From: Pseudodesulfovibrio cashew
GTDB taxonomy: Bacteria; Desulfobacterota; Desulfovibrionia; Desulfovibrionales; Desulfovibrionaceae
Assembly (NCBI RefSeq): GCF_009762795.1
Contig: NZ_CP046400.1
Location: 3,201,501 to 3,265,500, forward strand
Direction: 5' to 3'
Length of the DNA stretch: 64,000 bases
Shown here: one piece after another, positions 26,356 to 34,507 of the stretch
Numbering within the stretch: position 1 is the first letter of the stretch
How the letters are laid out: each line of letters opens with the position of its first letter
The notes under the pieces: model-generated
The model's database searches: none
The model's input: the letters and a program-made list of their open reading frames with translations, nothing else
Told to the model about the DNA's origin: nothing
Program-made: the position numbers and the translations under genes

Positions 26356-27195
26356 TCAGCCGTCTGTATCGATGATTGTCCCGGTGTTTCTAACGATTAG
26401 GTCCGCCAACAATTTTTCCAGGGAGTAATCGGGGTCGGAGGGCTTGCGCATCTGTGCGGCGTTATCCAGCAGCTGCGCCTGGCTCTCAAGCTGCAACTGT
26501 TGACTGACAAGCGAGTCCTCCTTGGAATCGTAAATGTCCGCGATGGAGCTGGCCCACTGCTTGAGGTTGTCCACATAGCTTTTCTGCGTAGCCAGGGAGC
26601 CGTCCAGGGCCGCGCCGCTGAGATCCGCCCAGTCCACGGAGCCGGAACCGGAGTCCACGGCGTTAAAATTGATGTTGAAGCCATCGCCCTCGTTGGACTG
26701 GATGTGGACCTCGCCTGTCGAGGTTATCTGCTCGGTTCCCCACTGGCTGCTGTCCAACACATATATTCCGTTGTAATCCGTGGAAGAAATGAGGCCAGTA
26801 ATCTTGTCGCGAAGGTCGTCAAAGTCACCCTGCACCACAGAACTGGTGGCATCCAGAGTGCCTGCCTCGATATCGGCGATCATATCCTCCATCTCCTCCA
26901 GAGTATCCACGATAGTAGCCATGGAACTGCTGGCGATGCCCATCATGGACGCGGCCTCGCCCACGTTGCGGCTCGCCTGGCGGGTGGATTGGGCGTCGGA
27001 CCGGAGAGTTCCGCTGATGGCCTCTTCAAAGGGGTTGGTGAAAGTCTGCGCGCGAACGGGTTCCCCCAATACCAATGAACGCAGATCCTGCCCCACCTTG
27101 GAGGACGCAAACAACTGATTCGTCAGCATATCCTGCTGAAGCAGTTGCTGCGAATAATCATAGAGCAGACTCTTTTCCAAATCGGTCAGTGCCAT
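26356..27195 (-). CDS. flagellin-like protein
   Basis: A 279-residue protein. Its middle part resembles the flagellin D1 helices: LRSDAQSTRQASRNVGEAAS, then MGIASSSMATIVDTLEEMEDM, a Ser/Thr/Gly-rich variable region, and a C-terminal helical half (SQQLQLESQAQLLDNAAQM). The first 55 residues (MALTDLEKSLLYDYSQQLLQQ...) do not match the usual flagellin start, so it may be a minor filament or hook-junction protein rather than the main flagellin. A perfect sigma-28 promoter directly upstream puts it in the late flagellar regulon. The divergent neighbour is a glycosyltransferase. Confidence 0.75.
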   Translation of the reverse strand: MALTDLEKSLLYDYSQQLLQQDMLTNQLFASSKVGQDLRSLVLGEPVRAQTFTNPFEEAISGTLRSDAQSTRQASRNVGEAASMMGIASSSMATIVDTLEEMEDMIADIEAGTLDATSSVVQGDFDDLRDKITGLISSTDYNGIYVLDSSQWGTEQITSTGEVHIQSNEGDGFNINFNAVDSGSGSVDWADLSGAALDGSLATQKSYVDNLKQWASSIADIYDSKEDSLVSQQLQLESQAQLLDNAAQMRKPSDPDYSLEKLLADLIVRNTGTIIDTDG

Positions 27196-27233
27196 GGCAT
27201 TCTCCGGGAGGCAGTCGTGCCTTCCCGTCTTTT

Positions 27234-27260
27234 TTATCGGCGCATGAGGAAAATTCTTTA
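27234..27260 (-). promoter_or_regulatory. perfect sigma-28 (FliA) promoter
   Basis: Read on the minus strand: TAAA (27260-27257), 15 bases, GCCGATAA (27241-27234), an exact match to the FliA consensus. The -10 box ends 38 bases before the ATG at 27195. Confidence 0.92.
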
Positions 27261-27358
27261 GGGCCGTCGCACATTTTTTCTTTCACGTGACAAGAGCACC
27301 CACTTGCCTCTCCCCTCCCAATTCGTGTATCAATAGCTGAAATCCAAAGGGGTTATCC

Positions 27359-28387
27359 TTGCGTATACTCAACCTGGACGGACACTATTTCGTGAACGCG
27401 TTCCGCAAGCTCGGCCATGAGGTTCTCTGGCTAGGCCCGTTCTCCGGTTGTGACCTCCAGCTAACGCACACGCTCTCCCTGTCCGACCTCCTGAACGTGC
27501 TCGCCCAGCGGGACTTCCGCCCCGAACTGATTGTCTGGGCGGACATATGCAGGCCGCCATCCGTGCTCGGTTTCGAGAATCTGCCCGCCATCACCATCGG
27601 CTACTCCATCGATCAGTATTGCAACCCATGGCACACCCCGTTCAGTGCAGCCTTCGACGTCATGATGCTGGCCCAGAAGGACTACCTGCCTGGGTTCAGG
27701 GAGGCCAATATCGGCAACGACCTGCAATGGCAGCCACTGTTCTGCAATCCGCTCAAGGACAAGGACCTTGGCCTGGAGCGGGACATCCCGGCCTCCTTCG
27801 TAGGGACCGTAACCGGGTCCATCAACCGAGAGCGCAAAATATTTCTCGATCATTTCAAGCGCGTCTATCCTCTCTTCGTAACCCAGGGAAACTACGTGCC
27901 CGTCTACAACCGCAGCAGAATAGTGCTCAATCAGAGTGCGGCCGGGGAACTTAACTTCCGCATTTTCGAAGCCATGGCCTGCGGCGCGGCCATGCTGACG
28001 GAGGATACGAGCAACGGGCTGCGCGAAATGTTCATTGAGGGCGAAGACATTCTGCTCTACCCGCGGGGCAACCCGGCGGCAGCCGCGGAAATCGCCAGAA
28101 CAGCTCTGGCCGACCCGGAAAGGCTGGCACGAATAGCAGCGCAAGGTAGAAGAAAAGTTCTGTCCACCCACTCCTCGACCGTCAGGGCCAGACACATCCT
28201 AAACTGCGCGAAAGACGTCGCCGCATCAGGCCCGACCTGGAGACGGCGTCACCCTGAAACGGCGCGAAAGACCCTGGGAAACGCCTACCTCATGCTGGCG
28301 CTGGACACGGAGTTTGGCCTCACTCTCGAACAACGGGAATTCTACGCCGCAATCGGCCAGAAGATGATCAACCAATCCAAAAGATGA
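27359..28387 (+). CDS. CgeB-like glycosyltransferase, possibly for flagellin
   Basis: A 342-residue GT-B-type protein resembling the CgeB/DUF3880-group glycosyltransferases: ITIGYSIDQYCNPWHTPFS, FVGTVTGSINRERKIFLDHF, SRIVLNQSAAGELNFRIFEAMACGAAMLTEDTSNGLREMF. The last is the characteristic sugar-nucleotide segment. The start is a TTG at 27359 preceded by AAAGGGG, giving LRILNLDGHYF. It diverges from the flagellin-like gene, so flagellar glycosylation is a reasonable guess but unproven. It is followed by a GC-rich hairpin at 28388-28409. Confidence 0.8.
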   Translation: MRILNLDGHYFVNAFRKLGHEVLWLGPFSGCDLQLTHTLSLSDLLNVLAQRDFRPELIVWADICRPPSVLGFENLPAITIGYSIDQYCNPWHTPFSAAFDVMMLAQKDYLPGFREANIGNDLQWQPLFCNPLKDKDLGLERDIPASFVGTVTGSINRERKIFLDHFKRVYPLFVTQGNYVPVYNRSRIVLNQSAAGELNFRIFEAMACGAAMLTEDTSNGLREMFIEGEDILLYPRGNPAAAAEIARTALADPERLARIAAQGRRKVLSTHSSTVRARHILNCAKDVAASGPTWRRRHPETARKTLGNAYLMLALDTEFGLTLEQREFYAAIGQKMINQSKR

Positions 28388-28409
28388 GGGCCGGGCACAT
28401 GCCCGGCCC
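28388..28409. terminator. hairpin between glycosyltransferase and ilvN
   Basis: Stem GGGCCGGGC (28388-28396) with GCCCGGCCC (28401-28409) and a 4-base loop. On the minus strand it is followed by TCATCTTTT, so it may serve ilvN better than the glycosyltransferase. The two genes converge. Confidence 0.6.
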
Positions 28410-28440
28410 CAACTGAGAGGAGAGGATTGACGAAAAACGC

Positions 28441-28719
28441 CTATTGGACGAATTCCGTCATTTTCGAAAAGACCTCGTGCCCGTTGTCATGGCGCTCGAC
28501 TTCCAGCACGTCCTCCAGTTTGTCTACCTGCTTGACCATTTGGTCCAGATTGGATTCCTTGTTTACAAGGAGCCAGATCTTGCTTGTCGTGCCCCCGTTG
28601 ACCGGCATGCAGGCGATGCCTTCCACATTGTAGGCGCGGCGCGCGAACAGGCCGCAGATATGGGACATGACGCCCGGATGATTATTCACCCTGAGTTCGA
28701 GAACGGTCTGCTTACACAT
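28441..28719 (-). CDS. ilvN: acetolactate synthase regulatory (small) subunit
   Basis: A 92-residue single ACT-domain protein: LELRVNNHPGVMSHICGLFARRAYNVEGI is the ACT ligand loop. It is of the short IlvN type (E. coli IlvN 96 residues) rather than the 160-residue IlvH type. It binds valine and sets feedback control of the catalytic subunit. The ATG at 28719 follows GGAGGTGAAGCCA and lies inside the last codons of ilvB (8-base overlap), so translation is coupled. Confidence 0.9.
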   Translation of the reverse strand: MCKQTVLELRVNNHPGVMSHICGLFARRAYNVEGIACMPVNGGTTSKIWLLVNKESNLDQMVKQVDKLEDVLEVERHDNGHEVFSKMTEFVQ

Positions 28720-30388
28720 TGGCTTCACCTCCGATCATTTCACAATTGGCGGCTCCGGGAGGAACCATTGGATACACGGGTTCATCGGGACTGATCGGCA
28801 CATGGATGAAGGCAGGCCCAGGCGTAGCCATGGCTTCCGCCAACAGGGCAGCCGGATCTTCGCACTGCTCGAAATCATAGGTAGCGATACCGAATCCCTC
28901 GGCAATCTTTACGAAATCCACCCTGCGCGCATAGTCGGAAGCATAATAGCGCTTGCCGTAGAACAGATCCTGCTGCTGGCGGACCAGCCCCAGCGCGTTG
29001 TTGTTGGTCAGGATGATCTTGATATTGACGTTGTTTTCCATAGCCGTGGCCAGATCCTGAATGTTCATCATTATCGAACCGTCGCCGGTGAAACAGAGTA
29101 CGGTCTTATCCGGTGCGGCCAAGGCAGCGCCTATGGCCGCGGGCATACCAAAGCCCATGGTGCCGAGTCCGCCGGAAGTGAGCCACTGGCGGGGCTGCTC
29201 AAAAGGATAAACCTGGGCGGTGCGCATCTGGTGCTGTCCCACATCAGTGGCCACGATGGCGTCATTGCCCGCCAATTCAGCGGCCCGAAGGATCACGCCA
29301 TAGGGAGACGCAGGATTATCGGCATCGGGCACGATCATGGGACACGCTGCCTTCAACGAAGCGACTCGCTCCATCCAGTCGGCCCTGGCCTGCCGGTCAA
29401 CCAACGGGAGCAACATATTCAGGATATCCGCAATGTCGCCGGTAACCGAGGCCGTGGCGGTCTTGATCTTGTCCAGTTCGCTCGGGTCAATGTCGATATG
29501 CACGATCTTGGCGTTGGGACAAAACTCCGCGACCTTACCGGTGGCTCTGTCGTCGAAACGGACACCGGCAGCGATGAGCAGGTCGCATTCCTCCATGGCC
29601 ATGTTGGTATAGCGGGCGCCGTGCATACCGAGCATTCCGAGGTTGAGTGGGTGATCGTGAGGCAGGATGCCCAGGCCCATGAGAGTCAGAACCGTGGGGA
29701 TATTCCCCTTTTCCGCAAGAGCCAGAACATCGCCGGAGGTGCCGGATTGAATGACACCGCCGCCCAAGTACAGGAGAGGCTTCTCCGCCGCGTTGATCAT
29801 GGCGGCGGCGCGCTCCACTTCTGCCGGGATAAGCTCCGGGCCGGGATCACGACGGCCCGGCGCTGGCCATTCATCGAACTCCAGAATGGCGGTCTGGACG
29901 TCCTTGGGCACGTCAATAACCACAGGGCCGGGACGCCCGGAGGCAGCGAGACGAAAGGCGTTGGGGATGACGTGCAGCAGTTCCTCCACGGAACGGACAA
30001 GATAGTTGTGCTTGGTGATGGGCACGCTCAGGCCGTATGTATCGACCTCCTGGAAGGCGTCCGTGCCGATCATGGAGAGCGGAACCTGGCCGGTGATGCA
30101 GATAACAGGGATGGAGTCGAGCTTGGCGTCGGCGATGGCGGTCAGGGTATTGGTCGCACCTGGTCCGGAAGTAGCGAAGAACACGGCGGGCTGGCCGCTG
30201 ACCCGGGCCATGCCCTGGGCGATAAATCCGGCACCCTGCTCATGCCGGGTCAAAATGTGCTTGATCTTTTCACTCTGGCCGAGCGCGTCGTACATGGGCA
30301 GGTTCGCGCCGCCGGGGATACCGGCGATAGTCGTAATCCCCTGTCTCTCCAATAATTTGACAATGATTTCCGCACCGCTGAATTTCAT
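28712..30388 (-). CDS. ilvB: acetolactate synthase catalytic (large) subunit
   Basis: A 558-residue thiamine-diphosphate enzyme that makes acetolactate or acetohydroxybutyrate, the first common step to valine, leucine and isoleucine. The catalytic Glu is in LTRHEQGAGFIAQGMAR. The FAD/central domain has LLYLGGGV and RFDDRATGKVAEFCP. The ThDP motif is GDGSIMMNIQDLATAMENN. The start at 30388 has GGAGG in front. It heads an operon with ilvN, behind a leader peptide and attenuator terminator. Confidence 0.93.
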   Translation of the reverse strand: MKFSGAEIIVKLLERQGITTIAGIPGGANLPMYDALGQSEKIKHILTRHEQGAGFIAQGMARVSGQPAVFFATSGPGATNTLTAIADAKLDSIPVICITGQVPLSMIGTDAFQEVDTYGLSVPITKHNYLVRSVEELLHVIPNAFRLAASGRPGPVVIDVPKDVQTAILEFDEWPAPGRRDPGPELIPAEVERAAAMINAAEKPLLYLGGGVIQSGTSGDVLALAEKGNIPTVLTLMGLGILPHDHPLNLGMLGMHGARYTNMAMEECDLLIAAGVRFDDRATGKVAEFCPNAKIVHIDIDPSELDKIKTATASVTGDIADILNMLLPLVDRQARADWMERVASLKAACPMIVPDADNPASPYGVILRAAELAGNDAIVATDVGQHQMRTAQVYPFEQPRQWLTSGGLGTMGFGMPAAIGAALAAPDKTVLCFTGDGSIMMNIQDLATAMENNVNIKIILTNNNALGLVRQQQDLFYGKRYYASDYARRVDFVKIAEGFGIATYDFEQCEDPAALLAEAMATPGPAFIHVPISPDEPVYPMVPPGAANCEMIGGEANV

Positions 30389-30429
30389 GTGAAGCCTCCT
30401 GCGTCCCGCCTCGCCGCCGGGAATGAAAA

Positions 30430-30458
30430 AACCCCCGCCGGTTGCACCGGCGGGGGTT
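30430..30458 (-). promoter_or_regulatory. attenuator terminator of ilvBN
   Basis: A perfect 13-bp GC-rich stem, AACCCCCGCCGGT (30430-30442) with ACCGGCGGGGGTT (30446-30458). In the minus-strand RNA it is followed by TTTTTT. It sits between the leader peptide stop and the ilvB ribosome site, so it can end transcription before ilvB. Confidence 0.9.
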
Positions 30459-30481
30459 ATTAAGTCTTGTAAATACTCTAC

Positions 30482-30578
30482 AATCCCACTAGGGTGCGTC
30501 CTTGTCGACATCACCTACTACTACCTCTACTACTACGGATACGCCGTTCTCTAGGAGAACGCCGGAAAGAGTGGGATT
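30482..30578 (-). promoter_or_regulatory. long-range pairing arms of the ilv leader RNA
   Basis: AATCCCACT (30482-30490) is the exact complement of AGTGGGATT (30570-30578). In the leader RNA these arms enclose the valine codons. A second perfect 7-bp hairpin, CGTTCTC/GAGAACG (30545-30561), lies between them. These are candidate pause/anti-terminator parts. I could not identify one clear alternative partner for the terminator stem. Confidence 0.6.
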
Positions 30579-30596
30579 AATGTCGAAAGTACGCAT
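30489..30596 (-). CDS. ilvBN leader peptide (valine-rich)
   Basis: A 35-residue reading frame from ATG at 30596 to TAG at 30489. It contains the run VSVVVEVVVGDV, with eight valine codons in twelve, plus LSGVLLE just before. Such branched-chain codon clusters ahead of a terminator are the hallmark of ribosome-mediated attenuation of ilv operons: when valyl-tRNA is short the ribosome stalls and the terminator does not form. The peptide itself is expected to have no function. The ribosome site (AAAAGG, 12 bases away) is weak. Valine dominates over Leu and Ile. Confidence 0.88.
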   Translation of the reverse strand: MRTFDINPTLSGVLLENGVSVVVEVVVGDVDKDAP

Positions 30597-30732
30597 AATT
30601 CAGATAAACCTTTTCGTTATGTTGCTTCTTGATTATGCAGAACACATCAGAACGTCAAGCACAAATTTCAAAATTTCGATATCCACTAGCCAACTAATAA
30701 GCCCTCATCCACACCCTGCACCTGGAGAGACA

Positions 30733-31332
30733 ATGACTATCCTCATCATCCTGGCCCACCCAAACGAAACCAGCTTCAACCATGCCATCGCGGATAGAGC
30801 GCACAAAACCCTGTCAGCCAATGGCCATACTGTCATTTTCCACGATCTGTACAAGGAAAAATTCGAGCCAGCACTGCCGGGTGAGGAAATTCAGCGTGAC
30901 GTGACGCTACCTGAGGAGATCGCCCGCCATTGCAGCGAGGCTGCGGAGGCCGATGGCATCATCGTGGTTCACCCCAACTGGTGGGGCATGCCTCCCGCCC
31001 TGCTAACGGGCTGGGTGGATCGGGTAATGCGTCCAGGTCTCGCCTATGAATTTGTTGAAGGCGATGATGGGGAAGGCGTGCCGGTGGGGCTGCTTAAGGC
31101 GAAAAAAGCCATGGTCTTCAATACGTCCAATACGTATGAAGAACGCGAGAATCGGGTTTTCGGCGATCCGCTGGAACGGATATGGCGGGATTGCGTCTTT
31201 GATCTTTGCGGAGTGAAGGAAACCACACGCAAAGTGTTTCGGGTCATCGTTACCAGCACGCAGGAAGAACGCGAAGCGTGGCTACACGAAGTGGAGCAGA
31301 GCATAACCACCCTCTTCCCGACCGAGCCTTGA
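30733..31332 (+). CDS. NAD(P)H-quinone reductase-like flavoprotein (flavodoxin fold)
   Basis: A 199-residue protein of the NQO1/KefF/MdaB flavodoxin-like family: ILIILAHPNETSFNHAIADRA (the FMN/FAD phosphate loop), VVHPNWWGMPPALLTGWVDRV and the RV[MF]xPGxAYEF-type motif RVMRPGLAYEF. It would carry out two-electron reduction of quinones or similar compounds with NAD(P)H. The ATG at 30733 has GGAGAG before it. It diverges from the ilv leader. No partner such as a potassium antiporter is adjacent. Confidence 0.88.
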   Translation: MTILIILAHPNETSFNHAIADRAHKTLSANGHTVIFHDLYKEKFEPALPGEEIQRDVTLPEEIARHCSEAAEADGIIVVHPNWWGMPPALLTGWVDRVMRPGLAYEFVEGDDGEGVPVGLLKAKKAMVFNTSNTYEERENRVFGDPLERIWRDCVFDLCGVKETTRKVFRVIVTSTQEEREAWLHEVEQSITTLFPTEP

Positions 31333-31363
31333 TCACCTGCAGCCATTGCATGACCGCTATGGG

Positions 31364-31531
31364 CTAGAACCGGTCTACAACCAACCAGAAAGCGACAGCT
31401 CCGACCGCAAGCCGAACCACATGCCCCACGTTGAAATGGTATCCCCAGTCAATGGAAAACATAGCGACGACTGCGAGTACGAATCCGGCCAAAATACACT
31501 TACGCCAAATGTTGAGTCTGAATAAATTCAT
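31364..31531 (-). CDS. small membrane protein (55 aa), function unknown
   Basis: A 55-residue frame that starts 6 bases after the stop of the 60-residue membrane protein upstream. It has two hydrophobic segments (CILAGFVLAVVAMF and VVRLAVGAVAFWLVV) with a short polar turn (SIDWGYHFNVGH). The close spacing, hydrophobicity pattern and shared MNL start suggest a real second gene of a small pair. I know no family for it. Confidence 0.6.
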   Translation of the reverse strand: MNLFRLNIWRKCILAGFVLAVVAMFSIDWGYHFNVGHVVRLAVGAVAFWLVVDRF

Positions 31532-31537
31532 CTGGCT

Positions 31538-31720
31538 CTATAACCCTCTGAAAACATTGGATACGGCCAAGATCACAAAACCGGTCGAAACCAACCAGAA
31601 GGGACGGACCAAATTTTCCAATGCAGGGACGGACATGACATCCATCTGAATGAGGATGCCGAGAAGGCCGATGATGACGCCAACGACCCAGGTGATCACT
31701 TGCGGTGCGCTCAAGTTCAT
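31538..31720 (-). CDS. small membrane protein (60 aa), function unknown
   Basis: A 60-residue protein with two predicted membrane helices (ITWVVGVIIGLLGILIQMDV and FWLVSTGFVILAVSNVF) joined by a short loop. GGAG precedes the ATG at 31720. It lies 33 bases downstream of the GGDEF-EAL gene on the same strand and directly upstream of the 55-residue membrane protein, so the three may form one unit. I do not recognise a family. Confidence 0.65.
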   Translation of the reverse strand: MNLSAPQVITWVVGVIIGLLGILIQMDVMSVPALENLVRPFWLVSTGFVILAVSNVFRGL

Positions 31721-31753
31721 GTTGGGGAATTCTCCGTTTCAGGGCTTGAGTGA

Positions 31754-33910
31754 TTAGTCCAAGATAGTCAACAACTCCACTGCCTCCGCCTTGGGAAGCG
31801 GCTTGGAGTAGAGATAGCCCTGACCGTAATCGCATTGCAAGGAATAAAGCAGGTCCCGTTGCCGCTCGGTCTCAATCCCTTCGGCCACCACGCGCAGGCG
31901 CAGGCTATGAGCCATGTTGATGATGGCGCGCACAATTTCGATGTTCTCGGGAGATTCTTCCATGCGCCGAACAAAACTCAGGTCCACCTTGAGCTGGTCC
32001 AGAGGGAACTTCTGCAGGTAACTCATGGATGAGTATCCGGTGCCGAAATCGTCAATTGCCAGCTTTATACCCAATGACTTCAGGCTATTAAGCCTATTAG
32101 TCGACTCCACTGCGTCTCCCATAACGACCGTTTCCGTAATCTCCAACTTAAGCATGCCGGGAGGCAGGCCGGTCCGACTCAGGATAGTCTCCACATCGTG
32201 CACCAGGGAGGCCTCGGCAAACTGCTTGGCAGAAATGTTTACGGCGATATTCAGCTCATCCACACTGGGATGTTCCTCCCGCCACAGGTTGAGCGTTTCG
32301 CAGGCGTCCTCCAAAATTCTCGCGCCAAGCGGCACAATAAGCCCTGTTTCCTCGGCGACGGGTATAAATTCACCCGGAGAGACTAGGCCGCGCTCTGGAT
32401 GGTTCCAACGCGCCAACACCTCGAATCCATAAAGCCTTCCGTCCGAAAGATTGACGATTGGCTGGAAAAAGGCCTCGAATTCACCGTTATCCAAAGCCCG
32501 CTTCAGATCCGCCTCCACGGCGACCACGTTGACCAGGCCAACCCGCATCTTGGGATTGTACTCGAGGCAGCGATTCTTGCCTCCCCCTTTGGCCTTGAAC
32601 ATGGCCAACTGGGCGTTGCGCAACAGTTGCTCCCGATCGGCATTCCCGTTTCGGGACGTATCCAGTCCGAAACTGGCCGCAACAGGAAACTCCATTCCGT
32701 CAATTCCGATTGGCGTGTTGAAAGACCGGCGAATACGCTGTACCAGGCTGCGCACGTCCTCCTTCCGTTCGAAATCCTCGAACAGGATGACGAACTCGTC
32801 CCCACCGAACCGGGCCACTGTATCAGCGAGCCCTAATTGCTGCTTGAGACGAACGCCCACATTGACCAGCACCTTGTCTCCCACGATGTGCCCATAATGG
32901 TCGTTGATGGCCTGGAACCTGTCCAAGTTGATATACAGCACGCCAAAGACGTGCCCCTTGCCCACCGCCCGTTCCAAGGCCCGATCCATACGATCCAGGA
33001 ACAAAGCCCTGTTGGGGAGACCGGTCAGGGGGTCATGGAGGGAACTGTGCCGCAACTGGGCTTCCATCCGCTTGCTGCTGGTCACGTCCCGAATACTGGT
33101 TCGCAACCCGAGCGGTCTTCCATCCTCTTCTATGAGATGCTTTACCATCGAAACCCAACGGACTTTGGCGCTCCTATGGTTGATCCGAAACTCCAAGCCC
33201 TCCTCGTCTCCGGATGTGCTGTCCTGCATGTAATTGTTCCAGGCAAGCAGGTCATCATGATGGATGATACGCTCGAACAGGGCCGGTTCGTTCAAGAACC
33301 TTTCCGGAGGGTATCCGCTGATCCGTTCACATGACGGGGACACGTATATGGGCACCCCATCCGGGTCGATCCAGCTTTCCCAGTCGTAGTTGTAATCCGC
33401 CACCATTCTATATCGCTGCTCCGACTGCTGGAGTGCAGCGCGAGAGGCTTCCAATTCTTCGATGGTGTGCTCCAACCGCCGGGTTGTTTCCTCCAGCCCC
33501 CGCCTTTTGCGGTGCAATTCCGAAAAAGTCCCGATCTTGCTTCTCAGGACCTCCGGCTCAACCGGCTTGAAGAGATAATCGACCGCGCCAAGACCATACC
33601 CGCGGAAGACATGCCGTTGTTCCTTGCTGATGGCGGTAATGAAAATTATAGGCAGCCGCTTCGTCTGCTCCATGGAACGAAGCCGTTCCGCCAACTCGAA
33701 TCCGTCCATGCCGGGCATCATGACATCGAGCAACGCAACGGCGAAGTCATGATTCTCGACCTCCCGCAATGCGGCTTTACCCGAATCGGCCAAGACGAGG
33801 TTGAGTTCCCGTTCGCGAAGAATACCCTCAATCAACTTGAGGTTGATGCGTTCGTCATCGACGACAAGTATGTCGATTGATTCATTGTGTATGGACATAT
33901 CGGTTTTCAT
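31754..33910 (-). CDS. response regulator with PAS, GGDEF and EAL domains
   Basis: A 718-residue cyclic-di-GMP signalling protein. An N-terminal receiver (VDDERINLK, phosphorylated Asp in ALLDVMMPGMDG, Lys in FKPVE) is followed by a short coiled coil, a PAS domain (about 165-285), GGDEF (ARFGGDEFVILFE) and EAL (about 465-715). The EAL catalytic set is complete: FEVLARW, NISAKQF, LEITET, DDFGTGYSS, LKVDLSFV, VVAEGIE and QGYLYSKP. GGDEF is intact, but the inhibitory RxxD site ahead of it is missing (GLADTVARF), so product inhibition may be weak. It could make or break c-di-GMP depending on phosphorylation. A partner kinase is not next to it. Confidence 0.93.
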   Translation of the reverse strand: MKTDMSIHNESIDILVVDDERINLKLIEGILRERELNLVLADSGKAALREVENHDFAVALLDVMMPGMDGFELAERLRSMEQTKRLPIIFITAISKEQRHVFRGYGLGAVDYLFKPVEPEVLRSKIGTFSELHRKRRGLEETTRRLEHTIEELEASRAALQQSEQRYRMVADYNYDWESWIDPDGVPIYVSPSCERISGYPPERFLNEPALFERIIHHDDLLAWNNYMQDSTSGDEEGLEFRINHRSAKVRWVSMVKHLIEEDGRPLGLRTSIRDVTSSKRMEAQLRHSSLHDPLTGLPNRALFLDRMDRALERAVGKGHVFGVLYINLDRFQAINDHYGHIVGDKVLVNVGVRLKQQLGLADTVARFGGDEFVILFEDFERKEDVRSLVQRIRRSFNTPIGIDGMEFPVAASFGLDTSRNGNADREQLLRNAQLAMFKAKGGGKNRCLEYNPKMRVGLVNVVAVEADLKRALDNGEFEAFFQPIVNLSDGRLYGFEVLARWNHPERGLVSPGEFIPVAEETGLIVPLGARILEDACETLNLWREEHPSVDELNIAVNISAKQFAEASLVHDVETILSRTGLPPGMLKLEITETVVMGDAVESTNRLNSLKSLGIKLAIDDFGTGYSSMSYLQKFPLDQLKVDLSFVRRMEESPENIEIVRAIINMAHSLRLRVVAEGIETERQRDLLYSLQCDYGQGYLYSKPLPKAEAVELLTILD

Positions 33911-34071
33911 GACTATTGCTTTTTTACATGATTTCTAAAAGTCATAGCAAAAATATCGTTAAAGATAATTTATAATCTTCTACTATTTCATAAAAAAACG
34001 AAAAGCCCGACTGCAGCAAATTTGACAAATCGAAAATGCGCAGCTAGACCCCACCCCGAAAAGGAGCAACC

Positions 34072-34332
34072 ATGCCTCACAAAAACGCCCGGTTCAAGCA
34101 GGCGCTGGACGGACACCACCAGTGGCCCTGCCCCTACGTCTTCAAATTCATCGTGCCCAACGAAAGCCTCGAAGCCCTCTTGGCCCTCTTCCCAGGTGAA
34201 GAGGTCACCACCCGCCCTTCCAAAAGTGGAAAGTACATCAGTGCAACCTTGGAATCCCACATGTGCTCCAGTAAGGCTGTAATGGATGTCTATGAAAAAG
34301 TATCCGTTATTCCAGGGATAATGGCTTTATAG
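34072..34332 (+). CDS. DUF493 family protein
   Basis: An 86-residue protein matching the DUF493 (YbeD-like) family: YVFKFIVPNESLEALLALFP, then RPSKSGKYISATLESHMCSS and VMDVYEKVSVIPGIMAL, an ACT-like small fold. Function is unknown; E. coli YbeD lies beside lipoate genes, but no such context is present here. AAAAGGAG precedes the ATG. Confidence 0.85.
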   Translation: MPHKNARFKQALDGHHQWPCPYVFKFIVPNESLEALLALFPGEEVTTRPSKSGKYISATLESHMCSSKAVMDVYEKVSVIPGIMAL

Positions 34333-34375
34333 TCCAGACCCTCTCCGACTTCGCGCCCCGAAATCAGACTTCAAC

Positions 34376-34461
34376 GGTATGAAATATACCCTTTCCGCCT
34401 TTACACGGCTGGTATGCATACTTATCTATTCGTGATAGAAAGACAGAGTACGAAGTATTTG
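34376..34461. promoter_or_regulatory. dyads upstream of nifU
   Basis: GGTAT-N5-ATACC (34376-34390) and the palindrome GTATGCATAC (34412-34421) lie in the 170-base gap before nifU. They could be operators for Fe-S or cysteine control, but I match them to no known regulator. No clear consensus promoter was seen. Confidence 0.3.
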
Positions 34462-34507
34462 TACGACAACCTACCGAATTGACGGAAAACATATTTCAGG
34501 AGAGCCT

